Shown: positions 18,895 through 26,360 of the stretch, in pieces
How the letters are laid out: every line of letters starts with the position of its first letter
Position numbering within the stretch: the stretch's first letter is position 1
Origin: Candidatus Omnitrophota bacterium
Lineage (GTDB): Bacteria; Omnitrophota; Koll11; Gygaellales; Profunditerraquicolaceae
Length of the DNA stretch: 29,422 nucleotides
Assembly (NCBI GenBank): GCA_028712045.1
Contig: JAQTRA010000002.1
Span: 1-29,422, forward strand
Direction: 5' to 3'
Program-made: the position numbers and the translations under genes
Notes under the pieces: generated by a model
What the model saw: the letters and a program-made list of their open reading frames with translations, nothing else
What the model was told of the DNA's origin: nothing
The model's database searches: none

Positions 18895-19736
18895 TTTTTC
18901 TTTTTTCTAAAATTATAGCGGATAATTATTGCCACTAGATTCATAAATAAAACTAAAGATAACAGAACTAAAGCTGTGCCATAGCGTACTTTTTCATCTA
19001 CATTAGGCACCTGAGTGGAGATTACGTATAAATGATACGGAAGCGCCATAGCCTGATCAAAAATAGATTTAGGAAGCCGCGGTAAATAGAAAGCTGCCAC
19101 AGTAAAAAGTATCGGGGCAGTCTCTCCCGCTGCCCTACCCAGTCCAAGAATTGTACCAGTTAAAATTCCAGGTATGGCGTTAGGTAAAACTATATGCCGG
19201 ATAGTTTGCCATTTGCTCGCCCCAAGAGAGAGGCTCACCTCGCGGAATGACTGCGGCACGCTTTCCAATGCTTCACGCGAAGTAGTAATAATTATGGGAA
19301 GGATCATTATCCCCAAAGTAAGCGAACCAGAAAGAATAGAAGCCCCAAATTTCAAGAAAACAACAAATAAGGCTAAGCCAAATAACCCGTAGACAACCGA
19401 GGGCACGCCAGAAAGATTAACAATCGCTAACTTAATTATACGATTAAGCAGATTTTCTTTAGCATATTCGCTTAAATAAATTGCCGCGAGTAATCCAATA
19501 GGCAAAGCAAAGACTACCGCCCCAAAAACTAAATAGAAAGTTCCCACAATTGCCGGAAAGATCCCTCCTGCGCGCATTCCCTGCCGGGGGATATCCGTTA
19601 GAAATTGCCAATTAATTGCCGGTATCCCTTTTTGGATAATAATCACTACGATTAAACCTACCGGAACAACAATTAAAAGCGTAGCCAGAAAAAGAAAAAA
19701 GAATGCGATTTTTTGCGATCTTTGGGTATTACGCAT
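18888..19736 (-). CDS. pstA: Phosphate ABC transporter permease PstA
   Basis: One of the two inner-membrane permease subunits of the Pst importer. The 282-residue protein has about six hydrophobic helices. The EAA coupling motif, which contacts the ATPases, reads SLGASKWQTIRHIVLPNAIPGI. Conserved PstA elements such as NLSGVPSVVYGLFGLALFV and GRAAGETAPILFTVA are present. The start overlaps the pstC stop by one base. With PstC it forms a naturally asymmetric membrane dimer. Confidence 0.95.
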   Translation of the reverse strand: MRNTQRSQKIAFFFLFLATLLIVVPVGLIVVIIIQKGIPAINWQFLTDIPRQGMRAGGIFPAIVGTFYLVFGAVVFALPIGLLAAIYLSEYAKENLLNRIIKLAIVNLSGVPSVVYGLFGLALFVVFLKFGASILSGSLTLGIMILPIIITTSREALESVPQSFREVSLSLGASKWQTIRHIVLPNAIPGILTGTILGLGRAAGETAPILFTVAAFYLPRLPKSIFDQAMALPYHLYVISTQVPNVDEKVRYGTALVLLSLVLFMNLVAIIIRYNFRKKKKW

Positions 19737-20599
19737 CAGCGCCTCTTATGCAAAAATAAATCCGCGGTGATATTAACAATAAAACTCATGATAAACAAAA
19801 CTATACCAATCGCAAAAAGCGCGAAATAATGCTCGCTACCTACTACTGCCTCGCCCATTTCCGCGGCAATCGTCGCTGTTAATGTGCGCACCGGAACTAA
19901 AATACTTTGCGGGATAACCGCGGCATTTCCGGTAATCATCATTACCGCCATAGTCTCGCCAATTACCCGGCCGATGCCCAGCATCACTGCCGCAACAATC
20001 CCCGAAGAAGCCGCCGGTAACAAAACCCGGTAAATCGTCTGCCAATGCGTAGCCCCTAAAGCAAACGCCCCTTCTTTATAACTTTTCGGTACAGAATAAA
20101 GCGCGTCTTCCGCCACGGAAACTATTGTCGGCATGGCCATAAAGGCTAAAATAATCGAGCCGGATAAAGCCGTTAAGCCCGTAGGTAAATTAAATGTGCT
20201 TTTAACCCAGGGAACTAAAGTTACCATACCGATAAAACCTAAAACCACACTCGGGATAGCCGCTAATAATTCAACACCGGCTTTTAAAACTTCTTTAATT
20301 TTTTGGGGGGCAATTTCGGCGATATAGATTGCGCAAGCTACTCCAATAGGGATAGAAATTATTGCTGCTCCCAAAGTTACTAATAATGAACCCAGGATTA
20401 ATGGCAATATCCCTAATCTTGCCGGTTCAGAGATAGGATACCAGCTTTTCCCCAGCAGAAAATTAGCCGGGCTAACCGATTTAAATACCGCTAACCCTTC
20501 TTTGGTTAAAAATAAAAATATAAGTACCACAAAAAATATAGAAGCTAACCCACAGATAAGGATCAGCTTCTGGATGAAAAATTCTTTTATTTTACGCAT
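19736..20599 (-). CDS. pstC: Phosphate ABC transporter permease PstC
   Basis: Inner-membrane permease partner of PstA. The 287-residue protein has an N-terminal hydrophobic helix with positively charged flank (MRKIKEF) and five further helices. The coupling motif is ALGATHWQTIYRVLLPAASSGI, and the conserved segments AAIPSVVLGFIG and GRVIGETMAVMMITGN are intact. Its start lies inside the end of pstS (13-base overlap), so the operon is tightly coupled. Confidence 0.95.
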   Translation of the reverse strand: MRKIKEFFIQKLILICGLASIFFVVLIFLFLTKEGLAVFKSVSPANFLLGKSWYPISEPARLGILPLILGSLLVTLGAAIISIPIGVACAIYIAEIAPQKIKEVLKAGVELLAAIPSVVLGFIGMVTLVPWVKSTFNLPTGLTALSGSIILAFMAMPTIVSVAEDALYSVPKSYKEGAFALGATHWQTIYRVLLPAASSGIVAAVMLGIGRVIGETMAVMMITGNAAVIPQSILVPVRTLTATIAAEMGEAVVGSEHYFALFAIGIVLFIMSFIVNITADLFLHKRR

Positions 20600-21459
20600 A
20601 CTAAGTTATTTTTTACCGGGACAAAATCAGTTTTAACCACAATTTCCTGCCCTTCTTTGGAAAGGCCATAATCAACAAATTTTTTAATTAATCCTTGAGG
20701 CTGATTATTAGTATACAGAAAAAGCGGCCGGGATATTGGATATTTTCCGCTGATCACGTTCTCAATATTAGGATTAACATATTCAGATTTATCATCTTTA
20801 GCCACAGCAATCGCTTTTTGTTTATTGCTAATATAACCCATGCCGTAATAACCAATAGCCGCAGAGTTCCCGGCTACCTCATCAGCAATGGCCTGCGAAG
20901 AAGAAAGCATTAAGGCACTGGGAGAAAATTCTTCCTGGCTGTTTGGATCCATTTTTCTTAATACATGTTCCTTAAAATATACGTGCGTCCCGGAATTAAC
21001 TTCGCGTGAAAGCAGGACAATCTTCTGGTCTTTGCCCCCCAACTCTTTCCAATTAGAGGTCTTTCCGGTAAAGATTCCGGCTAACTGATCAATGGTAAGC
21101 TTACCTATTGGATTTACCGGATTAACCACTACGGCTAAACCATCTAAGGCTACTTTTATTTCAAAAGGATTAATCCCCTTTTGTTTTGCCAGGGCAATTT
21201 CTTTATCCTTGATATTCCTTGAGCTCATCGCGATATCGCAGCTTCCACTGATCAAACTGGATAGCCCTGTTCCAGACCCACCTCCGGTTACTGCCACAAA
21301 ATCTCCGGGGTTTTCTTCCATATATTTTTCTGCCCAGGCCTGAGCCAGATTGACCATAGTATCAGAACCTTTAATTTGGATAGAATTTTTATCGTTTCCG
21401 GCAAAAGCGATATGAGCAGACATAAAAATAATCAAAGCCATTATCCATTTATTCAACAT
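20587..21459 (-). CDS. pstS: Periplasmic phosphate-binding protein PstS
   Basis: Captures phosphate in the periplasm and delivers it to PstC-PstA. The start chosen is the ATG at 21459, because GGAGG lies five bases upstream of it; the ATG four codons earlier (21471) overlaps that site. The protein has 290 residues from this start. A signal peptide runs over the first ~19 residues with a likely cleavage after AFA, and no lipobox Cys, so the protein is free in the periplasm. Phosphate-site segments visible are KGSDTM, GGGSGTG, MSSRNI and REVNSGTH. It is the first gene of the pst operon behind a PHO-box promoter. Confidence 0.95.
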   Translation of the reverse strand: MLNKWIMALIIFMSAHIAFAGNDKNSIQIKGSDTMVNLAQAWAEKYMEENPGDFVAVTGGGSGTGLSSLISGSCDIAMSSRNIKDKEIALAKQKGINPFEIKVALDGLAVVVNPVNPIGKLTIDQLAGIFTGKTSNWKELGGKDQKIVLLSREVNSGTHVYFKEHVLRKMDPNSQEEFSPSALMLSSSQAIADEVAGNSAAIGYYGMGYISNKQKAIAVAKDDKSEYVNPNIENVISGKYPISRPLFLYTNNQPQGLIKKFVDYGLSKEGQEIVVKTDFVPVKNNLVCVK

Positions 21460-21483
21460 TCTTTCCTCCATTATATTTTTTAT

Positions 21484-21527
21484 ATTATACTTTAAACTTT
21501 AACAAGTGGATGTTAAATCTGTGTAAA
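21484..21527 (-). promoter_or_regulatory. PHO box and -10 of the pstS promoter
   Basis: On the minus strand three hexamers follow each other with 5-base gaps: TTTACA (21522-21527), TTAACA (21511-21516) and TTGTTA (21500-21505). After ten bases comes TATAAT (21484-21489). Tandem TTNACA-like repeats at 11-bp spacing that replace the -35 about ten bases before the -10 are the known layout for PhoB/PhoP-activated promoters. A phoB gene is in this window. The predicted start is near 21477. The box begins right after the stop codon of the upstream gene. Confidence 0.75.
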
Positions 21528-21530
21528 ATC

Positions 21531-22190
21531 TTAAAAAACAACCTTAACTTTAGTACCTAAAACATTATAGTCTTTCCAGACACTGGCACTTTTTGAACTT
21601 AAAAGCATGTAATAAAGCTCAGCTTTAAGATTTTTTGTTAAGTTAAAGGAAAGCCCAGCGGTTAACCTGTTTTGATTTAAGCCCTGATCATTGCCGATCA
21701 TAATAAAAAATTCATCTGAAATAAACGGCTGGATTTCCAATTTGGTAAACTTCCAGGGGGCTTTAACAGTAAGTTTGTTGCGATACCTGCCGGTATCTGA
21801 CTGAAAACTGTAATATTGATACTCAAAGCGGTTGCGGTCATCAAATTTAAATCCCGCCAGTTCTCCGGAATAAGTAAAAAACAGGTACGGGCTGCTTTCT
21901 GAACTCCATGACTGATGGACAGTTCTGGCATAAATTTGCCGGTAACCACCGCCAACACTCCAGGTTTTATTGAACGCATAAGCTAAACCCGCATCATAAT
22001 GCTGATAATAAAACTCACTGGCGTTATTCGCCCAGCGGAATTCCTGCTCAAAAACTAACTTAAGATTTTTCTTAAGTTGCACTTCTTCGATATCGGTATT
22101 CCAAATCTGAAAATCACCATCATCATAAGCATAAAGGTTAACTGTGAAAACCAAAATTAACCCTACGATCAATAAACCGACTCTTTTCAT
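21531..22190 (-). CDS. DUF2490-type outer membrane beta-barrel protein
   Basis: Predicted outer membrane protein of unknown function. The 219-residue protein has a signal peptide (hydrophobic 4-17, likely cleavage after Ala21 in LYA). Alternating amphipathic strands rich in Tyr, Phe and Trp follow, with patterns like FEQEFRW, DAGLAYAF, RNRFEYQYYSF and RLTAGLSFNL, and it ends in Phe, as outer membrane barrels do. The layout fits DUF2490. AAGGAG is well placed before the ATG. It lies between a Pho-controlled response regulator and pstS, so a role in phosphate passage or envelope change under phosphate limitation is possible, but only from context. No PHO box is seen directly upstream. Confidence 0.8.
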   Translation of the reverse strand: MKRVGLLIVGLILVFTVNLYAYDDGDFQIWNTDIEEVQLKKNLKLVFEQEFRWANNASEFYYQHYDAGLAYAFNKTWSVGGGYRQIYARTVHQSWSSESSPYLFFTYSGELAGFKFDDRNRFEYQYYSFQSDTGRYRNKLTVKAPWKFTKLEIQPFISDEFFIMIGNDQGLNQNRLTAGLSFNLTKNLKAELYYMLLSSKSASVWKDYNVLGTKVKVVF

Positions 22191-22285
22191 TAATTACTCC
22201 TTTCTTGGCATATTACCACTTTTTTAATATCTTGCAATTTGATATAACACTAGATTTTTAATACAAATAACCTTTGGCCCCCTTT

Positions 22286-22687
22286 CTATAATTTTACTGA
22301 AAATTCTTTATCTAAATTAGCACTGACTTCTTTCACCGCGTTCATCAAGCTAGCTAAATTAAATGGCTTGGTCAAATAATAGTCCGCCCCTAGAAGATGA
22401 GCATATAGCTTATCCTGCTCATGGCATTTAGCACTAACTACCACAATAAACGACCTAAAATACCTGGGATCCTCTTTGATCTGCCGGCAGATATCAAAGC
22501 CATCAATACCCGGAAGCATAATATCTAAAATGATAATATTAAAAACTTCCTCTTTAACTCTTTGCATGGCGCTTACCCCATCAAAAGCCTGTTCAACCAT
22601 AAAGCCTTCTTTGGATAAATTGTATGCAATAAGGCTGTTTATATCCTTATCATCTTCCACAATAATAATCTTCTTATCGTTAGCCAT
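22286..22687 (-). CDS. Receiver-only (CheY-like) response regulator
   Basis: Single-domain response regulator of 133 residues with no output domain. The phosphoacceptor is Asp55 (ILDIMLPG). The acidic pair lies in VEDDKD, the switch Ser is at 85 (VVVSAK) and the conserved Lys at 107 (LTKPF). The receiver resembles that of the PhoB gene in this window (shared VEDxKDI, NLxKEGF and DIMLPGIDG-type segments), so it may come from the same stock. An AGGGGG site precedes the ATG by six bases. A PHO-box promoter lies upstream. It could act as a phosphate sink or relay for PhoR, but no partner is proven. Confidence 0.9.
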   Translation of the reverse strand: MANDKKIIIVEDDKDINSLIAYNLSKEGFMVEQAFDGVSAMQRVKEEVFNIIILDIMLPGIDGFDICRQIKEDPRYFRSFIVVVSAKCHEQDKLYAHLLGADYYLTKPFNLASLMNAVKEVSANLDKEFSVKL

Positions 22688-22698
22688 AAGAATCCCCC

Positions 22699-22794
22699 TT
22701 ATTCGTACTGCGCGTAAAAATTATCTAAAACCTCGGATTCTTCGGAGATAATCCTGCGCGCTAACTGCATGAGTTCTAATATTATTCTGATCAT
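22699..22794 (-). CDS. Possible 31-residue leader ORF before the response regulator
   Basis: An ATG at 22794 opens 31 codons ending in TAA. The peptide has a hydrophobic start (MIRIILELMQLA), then RRIISEESEVLDNFYAQYE. It has no ribosome-binding site, but the A of its ATG is exactly the +1 predicted from the PHO-box promoter, so it would be a leaderless message. Its stop codon touches the ribosome-binding site of the response regulator gene, which allows translational coupling. I recognise no family. It may be real, a leader peptide, or chance. Confidence 0.35.
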   Translation of the reverse strand: MIRIILELMQLARRIISEESEVLDNFYAQYE

Positions 22795-22800
22795 GGATAA

Positions 22801-22854
22801 AGTATAAAAGAAGGGGGTTAAATCTACTTCAAGGAAAAGTAAAATGTAAGTAAA
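22801..22854 (-). promoter_or_regulatory. PHO box and -10 upstream of the response regulator
   Basis: The minus strand shows four hexamers with 5-base gaps: TTTACT (22849-22854), TTTACT (22838-22843), TTGAAG (22827-22832) and TTAACC (22816-22821). After nine bases comes the -10 TATACT (22801-22806). The phase and distance match the PHO box found before pstS. No good -35 is present at 16-18 bases, as expected for an activator-dependent promoter. Confidence 0.6.
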
Positions 22855-22858
22855 ATGA

Positions 22859-22893
22859 AAAACGCTCCTTAAGCGACGGTTAAAGAGCGTTTT
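22859..22893 (-). terminator. Rho-independent terminator after phoR, possibly bidirectional
   Basis: A perfect 9-bp stem pairs 22859-22867 with 22885-22893. A C-A mismatch and four more pairs (TTAA/TTAA) follow, around the loop GCGACGG. On the minus strand the second arm GAGCG runs into TTTTT, then CATTTT. It lies 24 bases past the phoR stop codon and just before the next PHO box, so it separates the phoB-phoR unit from the response regulator unit. Confidence 0.85.
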
Positions 22894-22917
22894 AATTAAA
22901 AAGGGAATAAACTTGTT

Positions 22918-24690
22918 TTATCTGATAGGCAGGCTAAACCAAAATTTTGAACCAAGTCCTTCTGTGCTTTCCACCCCGGTTGTACCTCCATGCAACTCTA
23001 CGATATGCTTTACAATCGATAAGCCCAGGCCAGTGCCTCCGAGTTCGCGCGAGCGCGCTTTATCTACCCGGTAGAAACGCTCAAAAATACGCGAAATATC
23101 CCTTACGGGTATACCTGAACCGGAATCTTCTATAATAATTTTTATCTTATCCGGAAACTGCTCAAAATAAATCCGCACAAAACCTTTTTCTTTATTAAAT
23201 TTGATGGCGTTGCTTACAAAATTGACGAAGACCTGCTCAACCTTGCTTTTATCCGCTAAAATCTCCAGGCTATCTGGTAAATCAGATTTAATCTCTATCA
23301 TTTTTTTCTTTGCTTGAGACTTAAATCCCATTGCAACCTCATTAACCAATTCAGCTAAACCAAATTTATCTTTATTAAGCACAATCTCTTTTGACTCAAT
23401 ATGCGAAAGATCAAGTAAATCATTAATTAAAGTATTCAGCCGGTCAACATGATTATTAATAATATTAAGAAAATTGACGCTGTTTTCTTTATCTTCTATT
23501 GCCCCTTCAAGTAAAGTCTCCACAAAACCTTTTATAGAAGTAAGCGGTGTTTTGAGTTCATGTGAAACATTAGCCACAAAATCCCGGCGCATTGTTTCCA
23601 ACCTGCGTATCTCGGTAATATCATGCATTACCGTTGCTGATCCAGTCACTTTACCTTTCTCAGAAATTGGTGACACATTTACCTGCACAACTTTTGCCCT
23701 CGGCATTACCAAGATTATTTCTTTTGAAACAAATTCAGCATTCTTTATCGCCCTGCTTATAATTTCAGAAATATCACTATTGCGGATACCTTCTAAGAAA
23801 AACTTCCCCTGAATTTGTGCCTTCTTAACATTAAACAATTCTTCAATAGCATGATTTATCGAAATTATTTTTGAGCTACTGTCCGTAACAATTACTCCCT
23901 CAATCATACTGTTAAAAATAGCCTCTAAATGCTGATTCTTCGTGGCAATCTCACGGATCTTTTCTTCAATATCCTGGGCCATTTTATTCAAAGTAACCGC
24001 CAGCTTACCAATCTCATCATTAGAACTCTGGAATATCCGGCGCGAAAAATCCCCTTGAGCAAATTTAGAAGATATGTGGATTATGCGATTAATCGGCGCA
24101 ATTAGTGTTTTAGCTAAAACTGAAGCTAAAACAAAAGCCAACCCCAAGGTAAAAAATAACCCCACCAGAATTGTTTTTCTTACGGCAAATAAAACCTTTT
24201 GCACGCTAGTTAAAGGTAAGGCTAACCTCAATATTCCAACTTTAGCCCCATTTTCTTTAATTGGGATAGCCAGATAAAGCATCTCGGTTTTTAAAGTTGC
24301 GGAATAGCGAATCTCTTCTCCTATGCGCTGGGCTAAAACTTCGGTTACCTCTGGCCGGTTAAGATGATTTTCTAGGTTGGCTATCTGCTGGAAAGAAACC
24401 TCTGAATCAGCTAACACTTTACCCGCAAGATTAATTACAGTAATGCGCGATTTAATTCTTGCACCCAGGTCCTTACATAATTTGTCCAAATATAGCGGAT
24501 TATTTAAAGCTAACGGGGTGGCAGAAATCTGGCTTTCTATCAGGCTAGCTTCATTAATTAGGGCGGATTTTATTTCCTGAAGAGATTTCTCTTCGAGATT
24601 CCGGCTCAGGAAAAAAGCCACAAAACCCAGGGAAATAAATATGAGAAAAAAATAAGATAAAATTAACTTTAACTTAAAGCTACTTCGCAT
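22918..24690 (-). CDS. phoR: Phosphate-regulon sensor histidine kinase PhoR
   Basis: Membrane kinase that phosphorylates PhoB under phosphate limitation. The 590-residue protein has TM1 at about 9-28, an extracytoplasmic sensor of about 140 residues, and TM2 at about 172-195. HAMP (about 196-250) and PAS (about 251-360) domains follow. HisKA has the phospho-acceptor His377 in NVSHELKTPLTS. The ATPase domain shows the N box Asn494, DSGSG (522-526) and GGTGLGLS (551-558). The large periplasmic domain is like the Gram-positive and PVC type PhoR and not the short E. coli form. It follows the DUF47 gene with a two-base gap and no clear ribosome-binding site, so translation is probably coupled. Confidence 0.93.
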   Translation of the reverse strand: MRSSFKLKLILSYFFLIFISLGFVAFFLSRNLEEKSLQEIKSALINEASLIESQISATPLALNNPLYLDKLCKDLGARIKSRITVINLAGKVLADSEVSFQQIANLENHLNRPEVTEVLAQRIGEEIRYSATLKTEMLYLAIPIKENGAKVGILRLALPLTSVQKVLFAVRKTILVGLFFTLGLAFVLASVLAKTLIAPINRIIHISSKFAQGDFSRRIFQSSNDEIGKLAVTLNKMAQDIEEKIREIATKNQHLEAIFNSMIEGVIVTDSSSKIISINHAIEELFNVKKAQIQGKFFLEGIRNSDISEIISRAIKNAEFVSKEIILVMPRAKVVQVNVSPISEKGKVTGSATVMHDITEIRRLETMRRDFVANVSHELKTPLTSIKGFVETLLEGAIEDKENSVNFLNIINNHVDRLNTLINDLLDLSHIESKEIVLNKDKFGLAELVNEVAMGFKSQAKKKMIEIKSDLPDSLEILADKSKVEQVFVNFVSNAIKFNKEKGFVRIYFEQFPDKIKIIIEDSGSGIPVRDISRIFERFYRVDKARSRELGGTGLGLSIVKHIVELHGGTTGVESTEGLGSKFWFSLPIR

Positions 24691-24692
24691 TA

Positions 24693-25361
24693 TTATTTTG
24701 ATTTAATCGCTAAAACCTTGATAAAATCACCACAATCTTCTATCTTGTCGGTTACGCCTTCTAAATATTCAGCCAACTGATAAGTTAATAATAAGCTAAC
24801 CGGTTCAAGTTTGGCATGAATAATAGCGTCAATCATTGCTTTTTTCTGGTCATCAGCGGCATGCTCAAGATGATCAATCTCTGTGCTCAGCAATATAGCA
24901 TTTTTCAATTCATTTTTAGTCAACGCAATTATGGCTTCCTGTAATTTCGAAATAGAGGTCACAATCAAATCTGTGCCTAAAGAAATATTCTTTAATACAC
25001 TCTCCGGAAGTTTTTGCTCAATAAAACCCAAAAGCCTGGCTGCGCCATTGGTCCAATCCGCAATTTTATCCAAAGTTTTTACAAAATGCATGAGATCTTC
25101 CCGGTCTGGAGGAAGCAGCATCCCTTCAGAAAGCTCCGTAATCATTTTAGAACGTAAAATATCTGCCTGATGCTCACTTTGCCCGACATTTTCAATTGCT
25201 TGAGCTTTAGCCGCAAGATCACCCTTAATAAAAGATTTTACCGCGTCAGCAAAAAAAGCAACTGTCTTATAAGTCTCTTCCACATGTTTCTTGGCATCCT
25301 GCAATATTGATTGCTCTTCTGCCATGCCTAACCAACCTAAGATATTCCTTATTTCTTTCAT
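24693..25361 (-). CDS. DUF47 (PhoU-like) regulator of the Pit transporter
   Basis: All-helical 222-residue protein of the DUF47/TIGR00153 family, related in fold to PhoU. The signature segments are QSEHQADILRSKMITEL in the first half and STEIDHLEHAADDQKKAM in the second, each with the acidic/His pattern expected for metal binding. Family members are normally next to PiT transporters and are thought to control them. Here it sits between pit and phoR. It gives the cell a second PhoU-type protein besides the one in the pst operon. Confidence 0.9.
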   Translation of the reverse strand: MKEIRNILGWLGMAEEQSILQDAKKHVEETYKTVAFFADAVKSFIKGDLAAKAQAIENVGQSEHQADILRSKMITELSEGMLLPPDREDLMHFVKTLDKIADWTNGAARLLGFIEQKLPESVLKNISLGTDLIVTSISKLQEAIIALTKNELKNAILLSTEIDHLEHAADDQKKAMIDAIIHAKLEPVSLLLTYQLAEYLEGVTDKIEDCGDFIKVLAIKSK

Positions 25362-25375
25362 TGCTTACCCCCTTG

Positions 25376-26353
25376 TTATATTTTTGTAAATATTTTAATT
25401 ATTTGCAATAAGATGAAACTTATTAAACCCGAGATAAAAGGAGTGGCCATCCAACAAAGAAGCATATCTTTCATTATGCGAAAATTTAGCACTCTAATGC
25501 CCCGGACTAAACCTACACCGCAAATCGCCCCAACTATGGAGTGGCTTGTAGAAACCGGGATACCAAAAACAGTATAAAGATGGACATTCACTGCACTGGC
25601 TAATTGCGCAGAAAGTGCCATAATTGGAAGAAGCCGGGTAATCTCTGAGCCAATAGTTTCAATAACTTTATACCCCCAAGTCATAATTCCCAGGACGATT
25701 GCTAATCCGCCAAAAATTACGCTCATTTTCGGAGTAAGTACCCCTACGCCGGAGATAACCCCAACTGCATTGGCTACATCATTTGCACCCCAAGTATATG
25801 CTACATAACAACCGCTCACAATAACCAAAAAGAATACAACCGGCTTTATAAGCCTACGCGGCAGAAAACGATAAAATACATTCTGCAATAACCTAAAAAA
25901 AATATAGCCCAGGATTGCCGCGCCTACAGGAGTAAAAATCCAACAGATAAATATATCTAACAACATCTTCCACTTTACTGGAGTACCAATGGCCAAGCCT
26001 GCTCCGGCAACTGCGCCGACTATAGAATGACTTGTAGAAATAGGCATCTTCCAATAAGTCGCCAGGACCACCCAGGCACAGGCAGCAAATGACGCAACTA
26101 CAGCCACATACATGGCAATATGTTTATCCAGCTTATTTAGAGGCACAATTCCCTTGCCTATGGTTTCAGTAACATAAGATCCCTGCAGATAAGCGCCCAG
26201 GAAACCAAAAATTACAATAAGCAATATTGCCTGCTTTAAAGTAAGTACTTTTGAACCAACTGCCGTACCAAGGGAATTAGCAGCATCATTAGCGCCTATT
26301 GACCAGCCAACTGCCACGCCCATAATTAAAATAAAAAAAACAAGTAACAGCAC
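25376..26353 (-). CDS. pit: PiT-family inorganic phosphate transporter
   Basis: Low-affinity, ion-coupled phosphate transporter in the inner membrane. The 325-residue protein has about ten hydrophobic helices and the two inverted-repeat signatures of the family, GANDAANSLGTAVGS near the N-terminus and WGANDVANAVG in the second half. Each repeat also has a PxSTSHSIVGA motif (KMPISTSHSIVGA and GIPVSTSHSIVGA). Translation starts with GTG at 26353, with GAGGAG ten bases before it. It lies between phoB and the DUF47 gene, unusual for a transporter commonly regarded as constitutive. Confidence 0.95.
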   Translation of the reverse strand: MLLLVFFILIMGVAVGWSIGANDAANSLGTAVGSKVLTLKQAILLIVIFGFLGAYLQGSYVTETIGKGIVPLNKLDKHIAMYVAVVASFAACAWVVLATYWKMPISTSHSIVGAVAGAGLAIGTPVKWKMLLDIFICWIFTPVGAAILGYIFFRLLQNVFYRFLPRRLIKPVVFFLVIVSGCYVAYTWGANDVANAVGVISGVGVLTPKMSVIFGGLAIVLGIMTWGYKVIETIGSEITRLLPIMALSAQLASAVNVHLYTVFGIPVSTSHSIVGAICGVGLVRGIRVLNFRIMKDMLLCWMATPFISGLISFILLQIIKIFTKI

Positions 26354-26360
26354 TTTTTAA

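Noticed and set aside
22195..22285. Promoter for the DUF2490 gene (TTGCAA, 16 bases, TAATAT)
   Set aside because: The -35 match is weak and the start point would fall nearly in the ribosome-binding site. No PHO box is seen, so I did not list it.
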